Part shown: one piece after another, positions 1 to 12,000 of the stretch | How positions within the stretch are numbered: the stretch's first letter is position 1 | How the letters are laid out: each line of letters starts with the position of its first letter | NCBI RefSeq assembly: GCF_023078275.1 | Contig: NC_062982.1 | Span: 263,001 to 327,000, forward strand | Direction of reading: 5' to 3' | Source of the DNA: Leguminivora glycinivorella | Taxonomy: Eukaryota; Arthropoda; Insecta; Lepidoptera; Tortricidae | Length of the DNA: 64,000 bases | The notes under the pieces: generated by a model | Databases searched by the model: none | Told to the model about the DNA's origin: nothing | What the model saw: only the letters and a program-made list of their open reading frames with translations | Translations under genes and position numbers: made by a program

Positions 1-38
1 CGTGTCACGATCTTTGTTAGATAAATGGTGGAGTTCAC

Positions 39-3000
39 CTGTGAGCCACGTTCTTGGTGAGCACGACGCCGGGCACGAGGCAGCTGTCGCGCGCGTGCCC
101 GTCGCGCAGCTTCTTCACCTGCACGTAGTTGCGGACGTCGATGTCGCTGCTGTGCATGTCTGAAACAACCATTTTTATCTACTCAAAAACCTCACGACTT
201 TCACAGAATATCCGTATGATAATCAGGTAAAACGGTAAGAGACTCTCAATCCGCAGGTCGCGGGTTCGAACCCCGGGTCGTACCAATTAGTTTTTCGGAA
301 CTTATGTGCGAAATATCAAATATTTGCCAGTCGCTTTTCGGTGAAAGAAAACATCGTGAGGAAGCCGGGCTAATCTGCGGTAGCTGAACATTTGCTACAG
401 TCGGGTCGGGACCAAACCACTGAATCGGGCTCCTAAGTCCCAAAATTCTATCAACGGAACGTCTGTTCTACAGTTTCTACACTCTACAGCAGAAAACTAA
501 GTGATGCGATTGAAATTAGAAAGCATCTAAATTTCAACCAGAATGCGGGGCAGGGAATTTCTTCTTCGTAGAATCTAGTAATTAGCAAATGCAAGCGTGA
601 AAAAACACCTAGGGACACTGATATCGTGAGTGTTGTGTGTAGGCAAAGTGACAACCCTAGCGCAAAAGTGAATAATCAAGAACAAGTGCGGGTAGTTCGA
701 GAAACTCGCGCGGCTAGAAGATGTTGATGCAATTCCTTGCCAGTCTACCCGTGACCACGAACATAATTGACGACCGGTCTGGCGCAGTCAGTAGTAACCC
801 TGCCTGCTGCGCCGCGGTCCCGGGTTCGAATCCCGGTAAGGGCATTTATTTGTGTGATGAGCCAGATATTTGTTCCTGAGTCATGGATGTTTTCTATGTA
901 TATAAGTATTTATATATTATATATATCGTTGTCTGAGTACCCACAACACAAGCCTTCTTGAGCTTACCGTGGGGCTCAGTCAATCTGTGTAAGAATGTCC
1001 TATAATATTTATTTATTTATTTATTTATTTATAATGTGATGTTCGAAACGTCGGGCCAAATATAAATGTAAGTATTTACGCGATTAAGTCCCGTTTAGTT
1101 CTAAAATTATAAAACTTAGAGCTTAGTCGGTAGGTTTAGGCACTGGTCCCACCAAGAACAAGTAAGCTATGAGCTATCAAAGACGAACAAAAGATAGTCG
1201 CTCCCGTGTCAATAGAGGTAAAAGAGAGAGCAAGCAATTTGTAGCTCATAGCTTGGCTACGAACTACAACTCGCTCGCGCTGTGATCGCTTTTTATTTAC
1301 ACGGGAGCGACTATCTTTTGTTCGTTTTTATAGCCGATAGCTCATAGCTTACTTGTTCTTGGTGGGACCAGTGCCTTAGAATCTCACCTGGCATGGTGGC
1401 TTCCGCCCCCGCCATACACAGCGGCAACAGGACGTCTAACCAAGAAGCACTGAGTGCTTCGGCTGAGAGCCACTGCCTCATCAGCAGTTCCAGGTGCTCT
1501 TGGCCCTTCGCTGCGATGCGCGGGCACAGGGCTTGACTAGGACCTGCGAAAGGATATGGCACGATAATATTTATACTCTAAACTCATTGGAACTCCAATA
1601 AATAATTACAAGCACGCAAGAACTTAATCTATTGTATTTAACTACACTGCCTATCATATAGTAGGTAATAAATATACTTTAATACTCTTATTGTAACTCG
1701 ATTTTTGTAAATTGGAGAACTATAGGTCTATAATTAATTAAATTTTGGCAATATAGCTAAGTTTACATATGTATATTGTATGACTGTTTGTTCTTTAATA
1801 AATTAAAAAAAAAAAAGAACGACATATTTGAATTTTATTCAGAGTGGTAATATTGGAATCGTTCGATTATTCGAAGAATCTAAAAGCAACTTAGGCCGTT
1901 GTAAAACACATAATTAATGTGGAACATAACATAACCCATGGAAACCTGGCTGGCAATCATGGTCGCGAGATAAATGATTAAACATCAGGCCGTCCCTATC
2001 ACACTACTTGTAAGTGTTGCCTGGTGAAATTAATGAATGAAAATGGTCCCACGATGGATGATTGTCCGGTATGAATAACGTGAGAAGGTTTTCCCGCTGT
2101 AAGTACTGACTACCCAAAATTCATCCACAATTTATAAATTTGATTTGATCATGAATTCATCCATCATTAGTGATGTGCAAGTTGCGGAAACTTTCCAAAC
2201 AAATCTTAAATTTCTTGAAAAATTCACGAAACTTTCACGAAAAATAAAGGGAATTTAAATTTATGAAATGGAAAGTTTCCATCCATACAAATGTCCATAC
2301 AAAGTATGGGGAGTTTCCGAAGTTTTCCTATGTGAACATGTCAGAATTTTGGAAACTTTCCGTCGGCACATCAATCATAAAATAAATTAATAGAATCGAT
2401 GGAATCAGGCGTTACATTGTGGAAATCTATGATAGGGTCAAAAAGATTTAGTAAAAACGTCACTTCTGTGGACAATATTATAAAAGTTAACGACTCTGGT
2501 ACATTCGTATCCCGTTTTTCGTATTTGAGTGTCAAGAACTAAAAAATGTTTCCCGTCATTAGAATGTCGTCTAAAAATTATCACTAGATTTTCTTAACTT
2601 TTGTAATGTCCACAGGAGAGATATAACCAATTAATTACCCATACATTAAAATCTGTTTGACCCGATAGTCAAAATTTACATTTTGAGAAATCGATTTACA
2701 ATTTTACAGTCAGTAGAAATGGAACATTTTTTTATTTTATCATAGCAACACTTACTGTTTTCATATAGAAGTGACTCAATAGTTGCCACATGCAAAACAG
2801 TTTACATAGACGGTGGCGCCTCTATTCATATCTACTCTATTTTGCAGGGCTGTATATGATTATATAGTCTGGCAAGTTAGCGTTTTCATTAAAAAAATGT
2901 CGCAAATTTTGAGTGCAGTTTTATGTTGCTAAAGTGAGTGAATGATTTACCTTCGCTGTGTTCCAAGTTGGGCGTTTCCTCTTCACTCGAAGGCGACGAT

Positions 3001-6000
3001 TTGGGCTCTGGAGACAAGACGTGACATGGACATGACCCACACAACACAACCATGATACCCATTAGAGATGTGTCAACCCGGTTTGCCAACCCGGTTCAAA
3101 CCGAGTTAGGCTCAACTCGGCCCGACTCGGTTTGACAGTTCACCAAACCGGTTCGAACGAGCAGACGGAACGCAGCCGAACGAACGTACCGATCGGTCCC
3201 CCTCCCACATGACTCAACTCGAAAATGTTGATAACGAAACCGGCAATATCGGTATCGGAACTGCAAGCCAGCGAGTGCAAGCAGGATAGCTGTACTTTCG
3301 CGCGGAAGTGGCGCCACGGCCAGAATCTGAAACACACTCCCGATCCGCCCGACCGTGCTCGCTTTGGTTTGAAATCAATTATAACAGATGGTGCTCTTTT
3401 TCCTAATAATAAATGGGGAAATATAACAGTTTACAACTGTAATTAAATGCTCCCGCTATTCTGCCGTTGCCGCCCGATATTCTGTGAATTCTGTCTCCGT
3501 TACGAATATTTTGATGAAATGAAATATATTTATTTGCATTAATTTAGTTTCAGTTTAGCTCGTTCAAACACAACTTTAATTTTAAATAAATAAAAAAACA
3601 CACGTTTATATCCTGTGTTTCGGGCATAACTTGACTCGACTCAACCCGACCGACTTGATTCGTGTTCAATTTTGACGAATCGCTTCACACGGGCCAAACC
3701 TAACCGCTACATTAATACGCTAAGGACCGTCGTAGCAACTCGGTTTGGTCAAACCGGGTTGAAACCGGTTTACGTAGAAAATCAAACCGTTCAGCCCGGT
3801 TTGCGATATTTTCGGTTTGGCACATCTCTAATACCCATTACCATACCAACCCATCCCCACTTCTATCCTCGTAAGACCCACCATGGTTAGTTTCTCTATC
3901 TTTAATTTGAACCCTTTTCTATAAGTAAATTGGTAAACATTTGGTTTGTTCCAAAAACTAATGAAACAAAAAAAATTGCTACTTTATTAGGTTCATGGAA
4001 GTTGCAAATTAGATTGCAATAACTTTGTACATTGTAATGTATGTACATTGGGTCTTACGAGGCTATTCATTATTCTAGGAAAAATTCAGAATATTGTCAC
4101 CTACAATAATATGTTGCTCTTTATATGAAAAATGTGTGACACGCTGACGTTTTAAACCAGAATTCAAACTAATAAAGGGAATAAAAATAAATACTGACCC
4201 GTTGTAAGCCTAACAGATAAACCATTATAAATATTGTTAAGTGGGAATAAATAATAATAAGTAGTATAATGTAGTTAAATAGTAATGCATGCTAATGTTA
4301 GTCTTCTAGCTGTCATCGTAAACATTAAAGCAAAACTTGTATCCCAGCCGGCCCAGCCTGTCTGGCTCGGTCGCGCCAATACGGAAGAGAGATAGAGATA
4401 GCTAGCTACGATAATGATATAGTCGTAAGCGTTTGTGCATTGACTACGTATACCCAGGTGTTCAAGATGAGTTACCTGGAGCATTAGTTTTGGGCGTCTT
4501 GGTGAGCCTGGCGGAGCTCTCGCCCAGGTCCAAGTCCAGGCAGTAGGACGACACGCTCTCCACCAGCCGACTCTGTGCTTGCTCCTCGTCCGATGCTGAA
4601 AGATGCACTAAATCATTTGGCAAGTTTTTGTAAATCTGGGTTCAGAACGTAACCAGATTCTAATTTCGTTTTTAAATGTCTAAGGATTCCGTTTGGCCAC
4701 AAATTCCACAAGGTCTATACAGATTACATAACTAAATGTGTCAAGCAGGTATATTAGTAGCGCGTCGGGCACGCCGGTCACCAGCCGCCACTAGCGCTCG
4801 GCACGTGGCTCCTGCACTAGTGCAGTATACTCACGCGCGGTGTGGAGCGCGGCCCGGGGCCGGTACAGCGCGTAGTCGGCGAACGTGGGCGCCGCGTCGG
4901 GCACGCCGGTCACCAGCCGCCACTAGCGCTCGGCACGTGGCTCCTGCACTAGTGCAGTATACTCACGCGCGGTGTGGAGCGCGGCCCGGGGCCGGTACAG
5001 CGCGTAGTCGGCGAACGTGGGCGCCGCGTCGGGCACGCCGGTCACCAGCCGCCACTAGCGCTCGGCACGTGGCTCCTGCACTAGTGCAGTATACTCACGC
5101 GCGGTGTGGAGCGCGGCCCGGGGCCGGTACAGCGCGTAGTCGGCGAACGTGGGCGCCGCGTCGGGCACGCCGGTCACCAGCCGCCACTAGCGCTCGGCAC
5201 GTGGCTCCTGCACTAGTGCAGTATACTCACGCGCGGTGTGGAGCGCGGCCCGGGGCCGGTACAGCGCGTAGTCGGCGAACGTGGGCGCCGCGTCGGGCAC
5301 GCCGGTCACCAGCCGCCACTAGCGCTCGGCACGTGGCTCCTGCACTAGTGCAGTATACTCACGCGCGGTGTGGAGCGCGGCCCGGGGCCGGTACAGCGCG
5401 TAGTCGGCGAACGTGGGCGCCGCGTCGGGCACGCCGGTCACCAGCCGCCACTAGCGCTCGGCACGTGGCTCCTGCACTAGTGCAGTATACTCACGCGCGG
5501 TGTGGAGCGCGGCCCGGGGCCGGTACAGCGCGTAGTCGGCGAACGTGGGCGCCGCGTCGGGCACGCCGGTCACCAGCCGCCACTAGCGCTCGGCACGTGG
5601 CTCCTGCACTAGTGCAGTATACTCACGCGCGGTGTGGAGCGCGGCCCGGGGCCGGTACAGCGCGTAGTCGGCGAACGTGGGCGCCGCGTCGGGCACGCCG
5701 GTCACCAGCCGCCACTAGCGCTCGGCACGTGGCTCCTGCACTAGTGCAGTATACTCACGCGCGGTGTGGAGCGCGGCCCGGGGCCGGTACAGCGCGTAGT
5801 CGGCGAACGTGGGCGCCGCGTCGGGCACGCCGGTCACCAGCCGCCACTAGCGCTCGGCACGTGGCTCCTGCACTAGTGCAGTATACTCACGCGCGGTGTG
5901 GAGCGCGGCCCGGGGCCGGTACAGCGCGTAGTCGGCGAACGTGGGCGCCGCGTCGGGCACGCCGGTCACCAGCCGCCACTAGCGCTCGGCACGTGGCTCC

Positions 6001-9000
6001 TGCACTAGTGCAGTATACTCACGCGCGGTGTGGAGCGCGGCCCGGGGCCGGTACAGCGCGTAGTCGGCGAACGTGGGCGCCGCGTCGGGCACGCCGGTCA
6101 CCAGCCGCCACTAGCGCTCGGCACGTGGCTCCTGCACTAGTGCAGTATACTCACGCGCGGTGTGGAGCGCGGCCCGGGGCCGGTACAGCGCGTAGTCGGC
6201 GAACGTGGGCGCCGCGTCGGGCACGCCGGTCACCAGCCGCCACTAGCGCTCGGCACGTGGCTCCTGCACTAGTGCAGTATACTCACGCGCGGTGTGGAGC
6301 GCGGCCCGGGGCCGGTACAGCGCGTAGTCGGCGAACGTGGGCGCCGCGTCGGGCACGCCGGTCACCAGCCGCCACTAGCGCTCGGCACGTGGCTCCTGCA
6401 CTAGTGCAGTATACTCACGCGCGGTGTGGAGCGCGGCCCGGGGCCGGTACAGCGCGTAGTCGGCGAACGTGGGCGCCGCGTCGGGCACGCCGGTCACCAG
6501 CCGCCACTAGCGCTCGGCACGTGGCTCCTGCACTAGTGCAGTATACTCACGCGCGGTGTGGAGCGCGGCCCGGGGCCGGTACAGCGCGTAGTCGGCGAAC
6601 GTGGGCGCCGCGTCGGGCACGCCGGTCACCAGCCGCCACTAGCGCTCGGCACGTGGCTCCTGCACTAGTGCAGTATACTCACGCGCGGTGTGGAGCGCGG
6701 CCCGGGGCCGGTACAGCGCGTAGTCGGCGAACGTGGGCGCCGCGTCGGGCACGCCGGTCACCAGCCGCCACTAGCGCTCGGCACGTGGCTCCTGCACTAG
6801 TGCAGTATACTCACGCGCGGTGTGGAGCGCGGCCCGGGGCCGGTACAGCGCGTAGTCGGCGAACGTGGGCGCCGCGTCGGGCACGCCGGTCACCAGCCGC
6901 CACTAGCGCTCGGCACGTGGCTCCTGCACTAGTGCAGTATACTCACGCGCGGTGTGGAGCGCGGCCCGGGGCCGGTACAGCGCGTAGTCGGCGAACGTGG
7001 GCGCCGCGTCGGGCACGCCGGTCACCAGCCGCCACTAGCGCTCGGCACGTGGCTCCTGCACTAGTGCAGTATACTCACGCGCGGTGTGGAGCGCGGCCCG
7101 GGGCCGGTACAGCGCGTAGTCGGCGAACGTGGGCGCCGCGTCGGGCACGCCGGTCACCAGCCGCCACTAGCGCTCGGCACGTGGCTCCTGCACTAGTGCA
7201 GTATACTCACGCGCGGTGTGGAGCGCGGCCCGGGGCCGGTACAGCGCGTAGTCGGCGAACGTGGGCGCCGCGTCGGGCACGCCGGTCACCAGCCGCCACT
7301 AGCGCTCGGCACGTGGCTCCTGCACTAGTGCAGTATACTCACGCGCGGTGTGGAGCGCGGCCCGGGGCCGGTACAGCGCGTAGTCGGCGAACGTGGGCGC
7401 CGCGTCGGGCACGCCGGTCAGCCACCCGCCGGACACTAAAGCCTGGCATATCGCTCGCGCTTGCGCCCTATACAAACATAAAAAAATGTTTACATGAAAT
7501 CTATAAGCAACATTAAAAAAAAATTAAAAAGTCAGATCAAAAATTCTAAATAAATGTTTTGTTTGAAGCCAATGATTGACTAGAAGCGACGCAGGATCGA
7601 AGAAAATAGCAAGCTCTTGTTTCGGAGGCAAACACACTCTTCGGTTTGTTGAGTAAAATTAGTTCGCTTTTGGTTTAAGTTCAACAAAATTTATACTGTA
7701 TATTCTCTATTAAAATAAAAATAATTAGTACCTATATTATAAGTATTCAGACTGTACTTCCATTTTGAATTAATTTCTCTTACACTTTTTAATGTATTTA
7801 ACTACACTGCCTATCATATAGTAGGTAATAAATATACTTTAATACTCTTACTGTAACTCGATTTTTGTAAATTGGAGAACTATAGGTCTATAATTAATAA
7901 AATTTTGGCAATATAGCTAAGTTTACATATGTATATTGTATGACTGTTTGTTCTTTAATAAATTAAAAAAAAAAAAAAAAAAAATATGGTTCAAAGTCCA
8001 CTGGGAGATGCATCGCGGGTGTTCAATGCTGAGGTATCTAATGAGGCACCTGTCCAGTTCACTTTAAAGGATGTCAAACTAGTTATACAGTCGATGACGA
8101 GGGGGAAGTCACCAGGACACGATGGACTCAGCATTGAGCATCTGCAGCATGCCGGTGATCACCTTCCACGGGTACTCAAAATGTTTTTTAACCTATGCAT
8201 GAGCCATTGCTACCTTCCAGATGACCTTATGAGGACTATTGTCGTACCTATTGCTAAAAATAAAACTGGAGATGCTTCGGACGGATCCAATTACAGGCCA
8301 ATATCTCTAGCAACAGTATCTGCAAAGGTGCTGGACGGGCTGCTTGATAACTTGCTGTCAGAACATGTTGAGTGCACGATGCACAGTTTGGTTTTAAACC
8401 CAATTTATCAACAGAAAGCGCGATTCTCTATTTTAAGCATACCGTCCAGTACTACAACGATGATGAAAACACCTGTAATTGCCTGTTTTTTGGATCTGTC
8501 AAAAGCGTTTGATATGGTCTCATACGACATTTTGTGGGACAAGCTTGAGAAGAAGACGAGTACGCCCAGGGGGGTGGTTAACCTCTTCCGTTATTGGTAC
8601 GGCAATCAAACTAACCAGGTCAGGTGGGCCGGAGCGTATTCAGACGTGTACAGGTTGACGTGTGGTGTGAGGCAAGGTGGGCTCAGCTCACCCAGGTTGT
8701 TTAACTTGTACATGGATGATTTGATCGCTAGGCTCAGCAGCACGGGTATTGGATGCTCAATTGGCGGTACCATTGTAAACAATATCAGCTATGCGGATGA
8801 TATGGTGCTGCTGTGCCCGGCGATCAGTGCTCTTGTCAAGCTGTTGAAGATCTGTGAGGAGTATGCGGTGGCCCATGGCCTGATGTACAACACCAAGAAG
8901 AGCGAATACATGATTTTTGGCGCAGGAAAAAATGAGTACGTGTCGGTTCCTGTGGTGAAATTGTGTAATGTTCCTCTAAATAGAGTGTCAAGGTTCAAGT

Positions 9001-12000
9001 ACCTCGGGCACTGGGTCACCGAGGACCTCCAAGATGATGCTGATATGGAAAGGGAACGCAGGGCATTGTCAGTAAGGTGCAATATGCTGTCACGTAGGTT
9101 CGCGCGGTGTGACGGGGATGTTAAAAAGACCCTTTTTAAGGCTTTTTGCCAGTCCTTTTACACTTGCAGCCTATGGACAAAATACACAAAAAAGACCCTC
9201 AATGCCCTGCGCGTCCAATACAATAATGGTTTCCGCATGCTGATGGGACTGCCACGGTACTGTAGTGCCTCAGGAATGTTTGCGGAGGCTGCAGTAGATT
9301 CTTTCGGGGCTATAATCCGCAAACGTACCGCGTCTCTCATGCACCGGGTACGTGATAGTCCCAACAGCCTGCTTCAGCTGATCTCTGGGTATCCTGCCGG
9401 TACATTCTGGAGACACTGGAATTCCTTGCATATGGGTTCTAGAGGCGTGGTGTATAATTTAATGTAAATATCGGAATATATTGAATAATTTTAATTTTTA
9501 TGTTTTTGATTTTTATTTAATGTTTTGAATTTTATTTTTATTTTATTTTTAATATTTTTAATTTTTATTTTTATTGACGATTTTTAATGTTTAAATTCTG
9601 TTGCTTTTATTGTATTTAATTGTATTCTTTTACTATGGGTTTTACCTGAAATAAAATTTTTGAATTGAATTGAAATTGAATTGAAAATAATCTGTAAGTG
9701 TGCCTTATGTGCGTTTTCCAAGTCAATATAATAATGATCTGGAAATACACGAATGGGGATGTTAAGAGGCTACAGGCGGGGGTCAATTCTCCATACAAAC
9801 GCTCTCGACTATTTCCTCCCTCGTTTTTGATGGAGCAATGATTTTTTTCAACACAGATTTTTTTTTGGTATCTGTGTCGGACCGTTTTGATTTTTTTTAT
9901 ATTCTTATTTTAAAACTTAAAGCCCATCAAAAATTTCCATAAACGGTGTTATTGATTATGGCGTGGAAAACGGTATAGTATTCAGAATTGGTGATAATTA
10001 GCAAAAAAAAACTAAACGGTCCGACACAGATTATTTCATTGTTATTCAAATTCTAAAATTTCGTCACGATTCACAAAGTTTTCAAGGAGGAAACAGTCGA
10101 GAGCGGAACCTCGATTTTAAAGATTTATTCGCAATATTTTTTAACTGAGTTGTTCTTAACGGACAATTTTTTTTTCGATAAATCTAGTTAATAACACTTG
10201 TATATTAAACTTGAAAGGGGGGCTCCTTTCTATTTTAGCATTGCCGCTCCTGTAGCGTCTTAATGTAGGAGAGTCTCCTCTCACCTGGTCTTGTGCCCGG
10301 TGTTGTCGATAATCCACTGCATGATGTCGGAGCCCCGCCACACGCCGCTGTATCGCACCAGGCGGTACCTGCCACATATTACGTACTATCAGGTTCAAAA
10401 GTGCATGGAGAAATTATGAATGAATTCATTGATAAATTCGCCATGCACTTTTGCAGCTGATAGTACATGGAGTTGTGGTTTCCATACACATATATTTGAA
10501 TATTTTAACCACCGAATAACACAAAGTCTAAAATACTAAGACAGTCGAAATCAATCATGTGGACAAATTATGTGGTAACTTTTACTCGTACAATTTTTTA
10601 ATATAAACAGGATAAAGTTATTTATAGGACTTGAGACGTATAATACCTACAATAGCATAAGAAATACAATCTTGAACTCGCAAATATGTAATCTTTTTTA
10701 ATAAAGGATTTTTACAAAATCAAAAGTCGTTAGCAGAAATGAACCAAGTCGAATTAGATTTGATAAATTCGCAAGCTTGGGTGGTCACCGTTACCAACAG
10801 AGCGGCAGCTGACGATATCGTGGCTTCAATTTACATCCTCCTTAACCAAACGGCAAAAATAAAGTAACCTAAGAAAATTTATAGATTGGGGTCTAAAATA
10901 GCCAAGTGTACAGAATAAATGTGTGCACTTAAATTTCTGGCCATTACAGTATGAAAAAGTGGAAACAACAAATTCGACACGTTATAGCAATATTTACAGC
11001 TCGGAAAGATGTAGTAAGTAACGACAGCAACATGAGAACTCACGACATCACTTCCCAAATCTGCTTCAAAGACCTGAAACCGTCCAATAACAATGACTAT
11101 TTCCAATTTTTTTTTTAAATTTCAATCGTGACCGTGCGGTGTCCTAATTATTTCATCGGTCAGCTTATACTTCGGTGGCTCCGAAAGAAAAAGGCCTCGC
11201 ACATTCGATCATCATCATTGTGATGGCCAGTCTCTAACTCTAACAGACTATTCAAGCAGTGTCAGGTGGGGCGACAACGTTTTTCGTGGATTTTCAATAC
11301 GGGAGCGGCAAACACGACCACACTCTGACAGGTGTAGTCTGGCCGTGGTGAACAGGTATCACGCTAATAACGCTTGGCACAGTGTTGACGGTGTCAATAG
11401 AACAGGGTTGTAGAGTTGCCCAGGATTCCACTTGGTTGAGTGTAGTTGTCTCGTGTTGTACTGACCTGTGCTGCACGAGCGGCAGCGCGGAGCGGAGCGC
11501 GGGCAGCAGCTCCGCGAGGGGCTCGCGGGAGCCTCCGCGCTCCTCCTCGCGAGCGAACATGTAGTTGTCTCTGGTCTTCGCGTTCGCTTTGTTGTCAGGG
11601 AACTTGGCCTACAACAGACATAGATTAATTAACATGCTTTAAAAATGTACCAAGACACAATACTCTCATGAGACTTACGACAAAGTTGGTGATTTGTCGA
11701 GAAGAATAGAAACCATTCGCTGTATAAACACTCACTCGGAAACACGTAAACATAAACCAGAAATATATGACTAAGCGCCATGTTGCGGAATTTCATTAGA
11801 ACTAATTTCTTCATACCATACTGAACTATCACCATACATCAGAATAACAGCGCCTTCCTGACTAGTAGAATCCATACTAATATTATAAATGGGAAAGTGT
11901 GGGTGTCTGTTTGTTTGTCCGTCCTTCACGGCAAAACGGAGCGACGAATTGACGTGATTTTTTTAAGTGGAGATAGTTGAAGGGATGGAGAGTGACAAAG

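Noticed and set aside
240..290. Functional tRNA gene
   Set aside because: Only B-box-like sequence is present, and the same sequence continues into a repeat body found elsewhere. Also true for 779-840, 18757-18835 and 40720-40800. All are better explained as SINE heads.
4736..7516. 926-codon open frame on the plus strand with a 44-residue repeat (RRARRSPAATSARHVAPALV...)
   Set aside because: It exists only because the 132-bp unit is a multiple of three and has no stop in this frame. The units are antisense copies of PIKfyve exon 6 plus intron. Not a repeat protein gene.
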